NCBI RefSeq assembly: GCF_001072375.1
Contig: NZ_JVKV01000052.1
Coordinates: 23,334-87,333 of the forward strand
Source of the DNA: Streptococcus pseudopneumoniae
Lineage (GTDB): Bacteria; Bacillota; Bacilli; Lactobacillales; Streptococcaceae
Direction of reading: 5' to 3'
Length of the DNA: 64,000 bases
Part shown: positions 1-7,498 of the stretch, in pieces
Numbering within the stretch: position 1 is the stretch's first letter
How the letters are laid out: each line of letters starts with the position of its first letter
Translations under genes and position numbers: made by a program
Notes under the pieces: model-generated
Told to the model about the DNA's origin: nothing
The model's input: only the letters and a program-made list of their open reading frames with translations
Databases searched by the model: none

Positions 1-262
1 TTAAGTCCCATAAAGAACCTCCATTTTTTATTTTTCACTCAAAAAATCCCTGCTACAATAGGGGTTGAGCTTGTTTTAGTTAACGGTCGTCAACTAAAAC
101 AATGAAAAAATAAAAAATGCCAATTCAACAAGGTAACTAAAACCTTATTAAATCAGCATTTGACATATTTTTATTGATAACTTTGATTGTTTTAACAAAC
201 GACCGTTTGCTAAAACTGTTGATAGGTTTAATGTACTATTTTTCTAAGGATTTGTCAATCAA
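1..262. other. Non-coding left edge of the element
   Basis: No credible gene. A plus-strand extended -10 box (TGCTACAAT, 51-59) is followed by two imperfect 28-bp palindromes (73-100 and 189-216). An 11-bp stretch at 51-61 recurs in inverted orientation at 925-935, where it forms the resolvase promoter, so both ends of the resolvase gene carry inward-facing promoter-like boxes. Confidence 0.5.
73..216. repeat. Pair of related 28-bp imperfect palindromes
   Basis: Copy 1 (73-100) and copy 2 (189-216) both begin GTTTTA, end TAAAAC and share an ACGnnCGT-like centre. Their starts are 116 bp apart. A half-site-like ACTAAAAC lies between them near 133. They sit just downstream of a plus-strand promoter-like box and downstream of the resolvase gene on the other strand. 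They could be resolvase res subsites, operators or replication/transfer origin sites; the sequence does not decide which. Confidence 0.5.
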
Positions 263-907
263 TTATAGGTGATTTCTTCTATTTATTTGAATACTATTGC
301 GCCTTAGCACATTATATATGGTTGCGGTGGAAGTACTCAGCTGATTCGCAATATTTCGAACGGACATTTCTTTTTGCTGATATTGTGCAATAATTTGCTT
401 TTCTTTATCTTTCGCTATTCCTTTATTGCCAAGTTTTACACCTTTTTCTTTCGCTTTGCGGAGTCCGTCTTTAGTGCGTTCAGAAATAGCTTGAAGCTCC
501 CATTCTGCCACATAACCCAACATCAAACAAAAGAATTTTCCAGTTAAAGAATCTGTTTCAATATTTTCATGAATTGATTGAAGATGAATACCATGTTTGG
601 TTAAATCTTCAATAATAGCAGAGAGGTGAAGCATTTTTCTGGTAAGTCTATCCAATTTATACACAACAAAATTTGTTTTAACACCTTGCTGGGCATATTT
701 TTTCGCCATTTTTAAAGCTTTGTCAAGTTGTTTTCGCTCCTGATTTCCACCAGAATCTTTTTCAATATAGAGTTTATCACAAAAGCCGAGTGCTTCTTTT
801 TGAACAGATAACCCTAATTCTTGCCGATTATCTGTTGAGCTAACTCTGGCATAGCCGATAGTCATTGTTTTGATATTTTCTAATTTGTTCTTGTGATGAT
901 TTGTCAA
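263..907 (-). CDS. Small serine recombinase (resolvase/invertase family)
   Basis: A 214-residue resolvase/invertase protein that would cut and rejoin DNA through a serine nucleophile. The N-terminal catalytic domain opens with GYARVSS (nucleophile about Ser23). The conserved DRLTR motif follows near residue 87 and the E-helix region with SERTKDGL near residue 143. A short C-terminal helix-turn-helix (about residues 170-205) would bind the site. The start is a TTG preceded by GGAGAAA; an internal ATG before TIGYARVSS lacks a ribosome binding site. The length is normal for a Tn3-type resolvase rather than an integrase. Inside this element it may resolve cointegrates, invert a segment, or act as a stability resolvase; the target site is not known, though the palindromes just downstream are candidates. 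Confidence 0.9.
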   Translation of the reverse strand: MTNHHKNKLENIKTMTIGYARVSSTDNRQELGLSVQKEALGFCDKLYIEKDSGGNQERKQLDKALKMAKKYAQQGVKTNFVVYKLDRLTRKMLHLSAIIEDLTKHGIHLQSIHENIETDSLTGKFFCLMLGYVAEWELQAISERTKDGLRKAKEKGVKLGNKGIAKDKEKQIIAQYQQKEMSVRNIANQLSTSTATIYNVLRRNSIQINRRNHL

Positions 908-924
908 AATTTCTCCTTTCCTTA

Positions 925-935
925 CTATTGTAGCA
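925..935 (-). promoter_or_regulatory. Extended -10 promoter of the resolvase gene
   Basis: Reading on the minus strand, TGCTACAAT gives an extended -10 about 20 bases before the TTG start. The -35 region is weak (TTCTCT). The same box occurs in the other orientation at 51-61. Confidence 0.5.
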
Positions 936-971
936 GGTAGTTATATTTTAGAGAAAATTGAAAAAATGAAA

Positions 972-993
972 AAGACCCACGAGGGTAGGTCTT
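972..993 (-). terminator. Rho-independent terminator
   Basis: AAGACC (972-977) pairs with GGTCTT (988-993), followed on the minus strand by a T-rich run, immediately after the stop of the gene at 997-1371. Confidence 0.6.
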
Positions 994-996
994 AGG

Positions 997-1371
997 TTAA
1001 ACAGAACGCTTATTTCGTTTACGCTCTAAACGCCTTAAAATACTTTGTTTATGCAAAACATATTGTTCTTCAGTTAAATCTAAAACTTCCATTACAGCAG
1101 TGTCTAAATCTGCTCCGTTTCTGGAACTTCTGAAATCAATACCTTGATTTTGACACTCCATCGTATGAAGAAGAAAATCGTTAAAAACTTTCACTGCTTG
1201 ACTATTCTTTTCTCTTAAAGCATCTTGCTTTTTCTCGTTAAAACCTGTTAATGCCTGAATTTTTTCAGCATCATCGATATAAGTTAATAATCTACGAGCA
1301 AGATTTTCTTTTGAGTAGGGATTAGCTGCAGTATCATTCCAAATGATTTGTTTATAGCGTTTTGAATACAT
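997..1371 (-). CDS. Hypothetical protein of the mobile element
   Basis: A 124-residue soluble, charged, mainly helical protein that I do not recognise. It has no membrane segment or signal peptide; the C-terminus is very basic (RRLERKRNKRSV), which would suit nucleic-acid contact, but no named domain is visible. The ATG at 1371 is preceded by AGAGG eight bases upstream; a longer version from a TTG at 1440 lacks a ribosome binding site and runs through the promoter-side repeats, so I reject it. It is followed by its own terminator and lies between the resolvase and the large unrecognised gene, all on the minus strand, so it probably belongs to the accessory block of the element. Confidence 0.65.
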   Translation of the reverse strand: MYSKRYKQIIWNDTAANPYSKENLARRLLTYIDDAEKIQALTGFNEKKQDALREKNSQAVKVFNDFLLHTMECQNQGIDFRSSRNGADLDTAVMEVLDLTEEQYVLHKQSILRRLERKRNKRSV

Positions 1372-1396
1372 GTGAGTTACCTCTAAAAATAGATTT

Positions 1397-1434
1397 CTAC
1401 CGCTTGCTCGGTAGATTGTTTTATTTTCTACCGA
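1397..1434 (-). promoter_or_regulatory. Repeated TCTACCG / CGGTAG motif upstream of the hypothetical gene
   Basis: CTACCG (1397-1402) and CGGTAG (1409-1414) form a hairpin with a 6-base loop. A further TCTACCG lies near 1427-1433. They sit 25-60 bases upstream of the ATG at 1371. Possible operator or leader hairpin; the regulator is unknown. Confidence 0.35.
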
Positions 1435-1516
1435 ATGCAAGGGATTAACTATTCTCAGAAGTTCTCTGGAAAGTTGCGAAAATATTAAATTTTATAGCTT
1501 TATTATACACTAATAT

Positions 1517-2758
1517 TTATGTTTTGTCAATGTCTGGAATGTAATCCAGCCATTTGTCTCTTTTAGGACGAACATTTAAAGAGTAACCTGTTCGTTCTGA
1601 AATCCACTGATTGATATCAACACTGTCCGCATTGCTACCAGGTATGGTGTTAATACGATTATGTTTAGAATCTCGGTATTTGGCTTGCGAAAACATATTG
1701 AACGAAGTTACCCAATCGTCCTTGTCTTCACCAATCACACTGACATCAACTTTAAAACTTTTACACGGTGCAGTCAAACGATAAGAAGTTTGAAAGACGG
1801 GACATTTGCGGATTTGTTCCACTTCTAATTTTACTTCGTAGTAGCGGTGATGTGGTATATCGTGAACGGAATGAATCAATTTGTTAGGGTAGACGCTGTC
1901 GCAACTTGTATCAAGCCTCGAGTGAACTTCCAAGTCTTCTCCGTTAATCGTAACCTTCAAATGATGATTTTCAGCTTCCTCTTTTGTTTCGAAAGAGAAA
2001 GAATAGGTCAATTTTCCATCTTCCATCAATCTTGGATTAACAAACTTTGACTCAAAAACAGTTTCACTTTTGATAAGAAAATCTTTTGTAGTCTTACGTG
2101 GAATGATGCGGATTTTGCGTCTGAAAGAGTCAAAACATCTGCCCCGACAAATAGAGTCAAACATCTCACTTGAGACCTCTGGCAAAGAAGCGATTTCCTG
2201 AAGTTCTGGTTGGTGTTTCTTATCTAAATTTGAGATATAAGTAGCGATAAAGACTAAGGAGGTCGCTAAAAATCGGTCATATTCCTTATTTTTATAGAGT
2301 TCTTCCAGCTGGTTGACATCAATTTCCCAGCGATTCTCAATATGAGGATTTTCGATGAATTCAATAATTTTGTAAGTTGGAGAAGTGAAAAGATCTAATA
2401 TTTTACGACAAGCGACTGATTTCGAGAAATAGGCGTCATCTTCAATACTTGAAAACTGCCCTTCCACAGTCGAAATTCGCTCTATATAATCATCTTTTTG
2501 TAAAAATTTTAGGAGGGATAGATGGATTTTTTCTGTTCCCTTACAGATTTTACTACAGTAAGGTTTATCCAATATTTTCTCACCATCTTCTCCATTATAT
2601 TTTTCATCCAACTCATCATTTGAATCATAAGACAAGATACGCAATATCATTGTTACGACACTTTCTTGGTTTTTCTTAAATTCAAAATCAGAATTTATTC
2701 TCTCAAAAAGTGAATTATTGATAATTTGGCAAAAAGTTCCTAATCGAATAAACTCCAT
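1517..2758 (-). CDS. Unrecognised 413-residue protein of the mobile element
   Basis: I do not recognise this family. The first 200 residues are mainly helical and acidic, with several cysteines (CSKICKG near residue 67). About residues 205-400 are rich in alternating polar/hydrophobic segments that look like beta strands, ending in a basic tail (NVRPKRDKW). No Walker motif, helix-turn-helix, signal peptide or membrane segment is seen. The ATG at 2758 follows a strong GGAGGAGG; an upstream TTG in frame overlaps that ribosome binding site and is not used. The gene is transcribed divergently from the transfer block, from its own extended -10 promoter with a leader of about 100 bases. Its place as monocistronic cargo would fit an accessory or defence function, but that is only context. 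Confidence 0.7.
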   Translation of the reverse strand: MEFIRLGTFCQIINNSLFERINSDFEFKKNQESVVTMILRILSYDSNDELDEKYNGEDGEKILDKPYCSKICKGTEKIHLSLLKFLQKDDYIERISTVEGQFSSIEDDAYFSKSVACRKILDLFTSPTYKIIEFIENPHIENRWEIDVNQLEELYKNKEYDRFLATSLVFIATYISNLDKKHQPELQEIASLPEVSSEMFDSICRGRCFDSFRRKIRIIPRKTTKDFLIKSETVFESKFVNPRLMEDGKLTYSFSFETKEEAENHHLKVTINGEDLEVHSRLDTSCDSVYPNKLIHSVHDIPHHRYYEVKLEVEQIRKCPVFQTSYRLTAPCKSFKVDVSVIGEDKDDWVTSFNMFSQAKYRDSKHNRINTIPGSNADSVDINQWISERTGYSLNVRPKRDKWLDYIPDIDKT

Positions 2759-2848
2759 AGCTTTTTCCTCCTCCAACTTGTAACCACAACTTTAGGCTCT
2801 TTTCTCACAACGACAGGACAATTAGTCGGTGATATACTTAAACCATCA

Positions 2849-2890
2849 GTTAGCTAACAACATTATACCACACCAGAGCTCAGGTGTGTT
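2849..2890 (-). promoter_or_regulatory. Promoter and inverted repeat for the 413-residue gene
   Basis: On the minus strand TGGTATAAT (2870-2862) is an extended -10. A CACACC/GGTGTG inverted repeat (2869-2874 with 2883-2888) occupies the spacer and the -35 edge. The 10-bp palindrome GTTAGCTAAC (2849-2858) lies just downstream of the -10. The arrangement resembles a repressor-controlled promoter in the divergent intergenic region. Confidence 0.45.
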
Positions 2891-2960
2891 AGGAAAGGAG
2901 GACTTGCCTATCGGCGAATAAGACCAACATGCATTCCATTAAAAATAAAGGAGAAAAACT

Positions 2961-3221
2961 ATGCTTCCACAAAATACTCAAAATCAAACAGATACAATCT
3001 CTCAACTGGCGAATCCATTTCAGCTTGAAATCGCAAAAACTCTATCCAAAGATATGGCTATTCTTCAGAAGAATCAGCTTCTGACGGCAGACATTCTTAA
3101 CAAAGTAGGCGACCTTTCGAAGCTCGAGGCAGATATTCTGGCAAAAACTCCCCATGCCAAGGAACGCACAGATTTCATCATCAAGACTTTTGCTTTGGTC
3201 GCCTCCCAGCAGATAAGATAG
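2961..3221 (+). CDS. Small hypothetical protein of the mobile element
   Basis: An 86-residue, largely helical soluble protein, first gene of the plus-strand block. AAAGGAG lies 8 bases before the ATG. The middle (KDMAILQKNQLLTADILNK) looks amphipathic and could form a coiled coil. No family recognised. Ten bases separate it from the following membrane-protein gene, so the two are probably co-transcribed and may cooperate. The already reported TTCGAA motif occurs once inside it (3116). Confidence 0.65.
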   Translation: MLPQNTQNQTDTISQLANPFQLEIAKTLSKDMAILQKNQLLTADILNKVGDLSKLEADILAKTPHAKERTDFIIKTFALVASQQIR

Positions 3222-3231
3222 GAGGTTCCCT

Positions 3232-3477
3232 ATGAATGAACTTATCTTGCCCATAATTTTTGCCGTTTCTCTTGGCTTTGTGGCTGGCGTTATTGCCTTG
3301 TTGGTATATCTTGATTCTCAATCTAAAAAACAACCTGTCAAAGAGAAAAACAAAAATCTTCTTCCTGTTTACACTGAAGAAGAAATTGAACTAGCTCAAT
3401 TTCTTGAAAAAAGGCAAGCCGTCAACGAGGCATTCCTCTCAGCTCAGGCGGAACTACTCAAAGAATTTCGAAAGTGA
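3232..3477 (+). CDS. Small membrane protein of the mobile element
   Basis: 81 residues. One hydrophobic segment at about residues 4-27 is followed by a highly charged cytoplasmic tail (KKQPVKEKNK, then a Glu-rich helix). GGAGG lies 6-7 bases before the ATG. Bitopic proteins of this form are frequent in conjugative and mobilizable elements, but I cannot name a family. About 155 bases without a gene follow before the methyltransferase. Confidence 0.65.
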   Translation: MNELILPIIFAVSLGFVAGVIALLVYLDSQSKKQPVKEKNKNLLPVYTEEEIELAQFLEKRQAVNEAFLSAQAELLKEFRK

Positions 3478-3632
3478 AGTAATTTTTACATCACCGAACA
3501 AAACAGCAATATGATAGCACATTAACAGATATAGCACCATTCTCATCGCTCCTAATCCATAAACTGCTTATGCTCCCTTTTGCTAGCGGTTTCTGGTATG
3601 CTCGGAGCGTCACAAACAGAAAGGATTTTAAA

Positions 3633-4238
3633 ATGACACAACCAACTCAACCAAAGAAATTCAAAACCATCCTCGCTGATGTTCCCTATATGAAGAACCA
3701 AACAGGTAGCTACGGAGCTTGCAAGCACTACAACCTGATGAGCCACGAGGAAATCCGCAATATGCCCATAAAGGACATTGCTGCAGATAACGCCCATCTC
3801 TGGTTTTGGACTTCCAACTCTTATATGGAAGAATCTTACGATATTATTCGGGCATGGGGCTTTGAGCCAAAAAGCATTTTTACTTGGGTTAAACCAACTC
3901 TGGGCTTGGGAACTTATCTGCGAAATTCCACCGAGCATGTCATTTTCGCAACTCGCGGAAAAGCTCCTATCAAGTTTAAAGGTCAAATGAATTGGGGTTT
4001 CTTCCCTAAACAAGACCACAGTCACAAGCCCGAAGAACTCTTTGCTATCATCGAACGCTGTTCTGAACCAGATTATTTGGAGCTCTTTGCAAGGCGACCT
4101 GTGTCTTCTAATAAAAAGTGGGCTATATGGGGTAATGAAGTTGAGAGCGACATTATTATCTCTAACTATCCCGTTCCTAAATATTCTAAAAATCCCATTG
4201 ATTACAGAAAGGCAGATGATGAAGTGTGCGAAAAATAG
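3633..4238 (+). CDS. MT-A70-like adenine methyltransferase
   Basis: 201 residues. Resembles the MT-A70 family of S-adenosylmethionine-dependent N6-adenine methyltransferases found on Firmicute elements and phages. The segment ILADVPY (residues 13-19) occupies the place of the catalytic DPPW motif, followed by the typical GAxxHYxLMSxEEI stretch and AHLWFWTSN. Asp16 and Pro18 are kept, but the second and fourth motif residues are changed (Val, Tyr), so activity needs proof. The start at 3633 follows AAAGGA; an upstream in-frame start at 3570 lacks this. No restriction partner is adjacent, so it is an orphan, possibly protecting the element or marking its DNA. The 3' end overlaps the next small gene by 13 bases. 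Confidence 0.8.
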   Translation: MTQPTQPKKFKTILADVPYMKNQTGSYGACKHYNLMSHEEIRNMPIKDIAADNAHLWFWTSNSYMEESYDIIRAWGFEPKSIFTWVKPTLGLGTYLRNSTEHVIFATRGKAPIKFKGQMNWGFFPKQDHSHKPEELFAIIERCSEPDYLELFARRPVSSNKKWAIWGNEVESDIIISNYPVPKYSKNPIDYRKADDEVCEK

Positions 4239-4396
4239 TTGGCTACACCTTGCTTTTCATTCTGCTGGCTTATTTGGTCAATCGGGCGGTTCACTGGCTA
4301 ATCGAAATCGCCATGCCTTTGAGTCTGCTAGTTCTGTTCATTTGTGGCGGAATGCTTGCCTTTCGCTACTGGAAAAACAAAAGAGATTGGAGGTGA
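4226..4396 (+). CDS. 56-residue membrane protein overlapping the methyltransferase end
   Basis: A short gene starting with GTG at 4226, inside the last codons of the methyltransferase in another frame, and ending TGA at 4396, four bases before the coupling-ATPase ATG. It encodes two hydrophobic segments (about residues 5-19 and 28-45) joined by RAVHWLIEIA and a basic end (RYWKNKRDWR). Stop codons lie directly upstream in this frame, so GTG is the only sensible start. A partial ribosome binding site (AAAGG) lies about 13 bases upstream and translation is probably coupled. Its position directly before the coupling ATPase suggests a membrane partner for that ATPase, which itself has no obvious N-terminal membrane segments. 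Confidence 0.6.
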   Translation: MRKIVGYTLLFILLAYLVNRAVHWLIEIAMPLSLLVLFICGGMLAFRYWKNKRDWR

Positions 4397-4400
4397 ACCG

Positions 4401-6551
4401 ATGAAACGCCCAACAAATTTTGAAGCGTTCGAGATGGATTACACTCGCCCCGTGGAGTTCCAAGACATACTGGATTTGATGGTGCGACTTTCAGGCTACA
4501 CCAGACGCCAGCCCTTCGTTTTGGAGATTCGTTTAACGAAAAACGAGGTGCGATATTTGCTTCTCAGTAGCCCACTGGACACACCCTATTTACACAAAAT
4601 GTTACAGGTTTCCAATGACATTCAGTTTTCGAAACTTCGCCCTAAAGAGCGAAAAACATTTGAAAAAGCGTGGCGTGTAGTTATCAAACGCAACCATTTT
4701 AGTCTCAAAACAGATGCCGTTGAAAATTTCACTCGTTCCTTTTTAGCACTGTGCCATCACCTCAAACCATTGGAGGAAATCTGCGTGCAGGTTGTGGTGG
4801 GCAAGTCTCGTTCGCCAAAACCACTGGCTCGGGATTTATCGCACCTCAATGCCACTTGGTGGCAATGGATTTCAGGTAATATTCCAAAACTTTCCAAAGA
4901 TGCTGACAAGTTAATTCGGGAAAAACTCCGCCACGCCCAGTTTCAATCAGATGTACGGATTGGCGTGCGAAGTGATAGCCATTTTCGTAAGAATGAGCTA
5001 TACCATACCGTTTTAGGATCCTTTCGAATGTTAGAATCCAGCGGTGTCGAATTTTTTCTTAACCAGATTTCAAGCGAGAAAGTTAATAAGGTTCAAATTC
5101 CGTGGGCTTTTCCGCTCACCCTTTCTTCGCAGGAGCTTGCCAGTTTTTGGCTTGCCCCTATTGGCGAAGGTGAGCTGGCTGGGATTGCCAATATTCACCC
5201 CAAAATTCTCCGACTGCCTTTGGGTTATAGAGTGCCAGATGTGCCTGTTCGAAAGTTTGGTGAAAGTATCAAAAACGAACCGCTGCAGATTTTACCTCGA
5301 GACGCCACTCAACATTTATTAGTTTTAGGCGGAACGGGTGTCGGGAAATCTACCCTACTCGCCCAGTTCATTTTAACAGATATTCAGGCAGGCAGAAGCA
5401 CGCTGTTAATTGACCCCAAAGGAGACTTGGTGCAAGAAGTGTTGGCTCATTTCCCAAAAGAACGGCGAGTGGATTTGGTTATCATAGACCCCAGCTCCAG
5501 CAACAAAATTATCGGTCTCAACCCCTTTGACCTGACTCGCTACACCTCGCCTGAGCTGGTGGCAGATATGTTGCTTAATCTTTTTCAAGAACTTTTCAGC
5601 GACAACTGGGGTATTCGCACGGTTGATGTGCTCAGCCATGCCTTAACCGTGATGGCACAAGTTGAAAATTCTAATTTACCCCAATTACCTCAGTTTTTAA
5701 CCAATCCTGTCTTTCGAAATCAACTATTAAGTCAGATTTCTGACCCTTTTCTCTTGGATTTCTGGCAGGGCTACAACCAGCTAAGTGAAGCAAACCGTGA
5801 GGTATTAATCTCGCCTGTTCTGAACAAAGTTCGTCAGCTATTATTGCGAAAAGAACTGCGAGCTATGCTTGCCTCCACTTCAAAAAAGTTTAATTTGATT
5901 GAGCTGTTCACGAGTAAAAAGGTGGTGCTGGTGAACCTTAACCGAGGGCAGATTGGGGTGACAAACGCTAAATTTATAGGGTCGCTTATTACCAACTACA
6001 TCTACCAGCTAACCCTCCACCAAGCCCGTCTCGCCCCTGAAAATCGCCCTTTCCTGCCCATTTACATTGATGAGCTGGGGCAATTCCTTAAGCTCCCTGT
6101 GGATTTGGAGGATGCCCTCGCGGTATCTCGTTCGATGAAAGTGGGCTACATTCTTGCCAGTCAGAACTTGACGCAACTACCATCTGCTCTGCGTACCAGC
6201 ATTTTGAGTAATTGTCGCAGTAAAATTATTTTCACGCTGGAACACCACGAAGCCAAGGAACTCGCCAGCCAAGCTCCAGAGCTCACTTTCGAAGATTTTA
6301 TGACCCTTGCACCTTTTCACTTTTATGCCCAAATGCCTATTTTTTACAACCACTTCAAGTGGGTCTCAGGGCAAAGTCTGCCTCTTTCGAAAAATGCTCA
6401 GCCAATTGATAAACTTTATGCCGAAAGTTTGGAACGCTACGGCAACGATTTAGTCAATTTCGAAAATATCCCACTTCAAAACAAGAAAGATGAAACGCCG
6501 CCCAAAAACTTAGGACGGAAGAAGCGAGGAGGACAAAATGGAGAAAATTGA
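4401..6551 (+). CDS. VirD4/TcpA-type coupling ATPase
   Basis: 716 residues. Resembles the FtsK/HerA-like ATPases that act as coupling proteins and hand DNA to a conjugation channel. Walker A (GGTGVGKST) is at about residues 310-318, followed by LLIDPKGDLV, a signature of the TraG/VirD4 class. Walker B (IYIDELGQF) is at about 553-561, followed by the SRSMKVGYILASQNLTQLP sensor region. The N-terminal 300 residues have no strong membrane segment. The start was set at 4401 because GGAGGTG precedes that ATG; the reading frame is open further upstream. The end overlaps the Replic_Relax gene by 14 bases, the usual pairing in such elements. No channel proteins are encoded nearby, so it may dock to a helper system. 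Confidence 0.85.
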   Translation: MKRPTNFEAFEMDYTRPVEFQDILDLMVRLSGYTRRQPFVLEIRLTKNEVRYLLLSSPLDTPYLHKMLQVSNDIQFSKLRPKERKTFEKAWRVVIKRNHFSLKTDAVENFTRSFLALCHHLKPLEEICVQVVVGKSRSPKPLARDLSHLNATWWQWISGNIPKLSKDADKLIREKLRHAQFQSDVRIGVRSDSHFRKNELYHTVLGSFRMLESSGVEFFLNQISSEKVNKVQIPWAFPLTLSSQELASFWLAPIGEGELAGIANIHPKILRLPLGYRVPDVPVRKFGESIKNEPLQILPRDATQHLLVLGGTGVGKSTLLAQFILTDIQAGRSTLLIDPKGDLVQEVLAHFPKERRVDLVIIDPSSSNKIIGLNPFDLTRYTSPELVADMLLNLFQELFSDNWGIRTVDVLSHALTVMAQVENSNLPQLPQFLTNPVFRNQLLSQISDPFLLDFWQGYNQLSEANREVLISPVLNKVRQLLLRKELRAMLASTSKKFNLIELFTSKKVVLVNLNRGQIGVTNAKFIGSLITNYIYQLTLHQARLAPENRPFLPIYIDELGQFLKLPVDLEDALAVSRSMKVGYILASQNLTQLPSALRTSILSNCRSKIIFTLEHHEAKELASQAPELTFEDFMTLAPFHFYAQMPIFYNHFKWVSGQSLPLSKNAQPIDKLYAESLERYGNDLVNFENIPLQNKKDETPPKNLGRKKRGGQNGEN

Positions 6552-7308
6552 ACTAGCGGAAAAAGAACGAGAGATTTTAATCCTACTCGCCCAGTGCCGT
6601 TATGCGACCACCAAGCAGATTGTTGCCCTCTATTTTCAGGATAGCCAGCATTCGCGAACTGCTTTCCGAAGAGCTAACTTGCTTTTAAACCATATCAAAA
6701 ATCGCCAACTCATCAATCACCTCGAACGGCGAATCGGTGGCGTGCGAGCAGGTTCAGGCAGTTTCGTTTGGTACATCACGATAAAAGGGTTGAAAGCATT
6801 ACACCGTCCACAACGCTTTAAAAATAAGTATGAACCCACCGCTCACCACTTGGAACACACGCTGGCGGTGACACAAGCGTATGTTTTTCTGAAATTGTTG
6901 GAAGAAGCTGGCAAAATCCAGCTGGAACGGTTCGATTTTGAACCCACCTGCCACCGCACCTACGCCACCTTTTCGGGTAAGAAGATTTTTCTGAAACCTG
7001 ATGCTTTTGCTCAGCTGGTTTTGGGCGAATACGAGGACAGTTATTTTTGCGAAATCGATATGGCGACCGAAAGCCTCAACCGAGTGGTAAATCAGTGTAA
7101 AAAATACATCGCCTACTACCAAACAGGCATTGAACAGCGAGAACAAGACGGTGTGTTTCCACTGGTTCTATGGATTGTGCCGCACGACAAACGAAAAGAA
7201 GTGATTTCGAAGAAAATCGAAAGCGAGCTGAATAATTTTCAGCCAATGTTTCAGGTGGTGACGCTGGAAGAATTTAGTGAATGGATTGGAGGACGAACAG
7301 ATGAATAA
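6538..7308 (+). CDS. Replic_Relax (replication-relaxation) family protein
   Basis: 256 residues. An N-terminal winged-helix-like region (about residues 8-80, with the TTKQIVALYF helix) is followed by the family core. This includes HHLEHTLAVTQAYV (near 101), LKPDAFAQLVLGEYEDSYFCEIDMATES (about 151-178) and YYQTGIEQ...GVFPLVLWIVP (about 192-218). The acidic pattern PDA/EDSYFCEID resembles a nuclease-like active site. The family is named for plasmid replication and relaxation and always seems to travel with coupling ATPases on Gram-positive elements, which hints at a DNA-processing or relaxase-like role; the reaction is not established here. It overlaps the upstream ATPase and, by 8 bases, the downstream TnpW-like gene. 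Confidence 0.85.
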   Translation: MEKIELAEKEREILILLAQCRYATTKQIVALYFQDSQHSRTAFRRANLLLNHIKNRQLINHLERRIGGVRAGSGSFVWYITIKGLKALHRPQRFKNKYEPTAHHLEHTLAVTQAYVFLKLLEEAGKIQLERFDFEPTCHRTYATFSGKKIFLKPDAFAQLVLGEYEDSYFCEIDMATESLNRVVNQCKKYIAYYQTGIEQREQDGVFPLVLWIVPHDKRKEVISKKIESELNNFQPMFQVVTLEEFSEWIGGRTDE

Positions 7309-7423
7309 TGAAAAAGAACGAATTGTCAAAATCGGGCGAGCAACTTTTAATATTAGCCGAAAATTTGGTGGTTCGAAAAGTTTGAAAGAATTACTTGAAA
7401 AGCTGATTTTGCAGGAAAAGTAA
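7301..7423 (+). CDS. TnpW-like 40-residue protein
   Basis: A 40-residue protein starting at ATG 7301 inside the end of the Replic_Relax gene, with GGAGG upstream (7289-7293). The pattern RIVKIGRATFNISRKF...SLKELLEKLIL resembles the short 'TnpW' proteins that sit before the large serine recombinase in Tn4451-like elements (a small beta hairpin, then an amphipathic helix). Function of the family is unknown. Position, length and pattern all fit. It is too short for default gene callers and easily missed. Confidence 0.65.
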   Translation: MNNEKERIVKIGRATFNISRKFGGSKSLKELLEKLILQEK

Positions 7424-7498
7424 GCCCCAAAGACTGGACTTATTCGCCCTTTCGAGGTATCCTGTCCATGGGTTAGAGTGTAATTGAAAGGAGACACG

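Noticed and set aside
1372..1440. Longer start (TTG 1440) for the 124-residue gene
   Set aside because: No ribosome binding site, and it would run through the CTACCG repeats.
2869..2888. Hairpin as a terminator
   Set aside because: Six-base stem without a T run, located in a divergent promoter region; better read as an operator.
4344..4400. N-terminal extension of the coupling ATPase
   Set aside because: The strong GGAGGTG is before the ATG at 4401, and the extension overlaps the 56-residue membrane gene.
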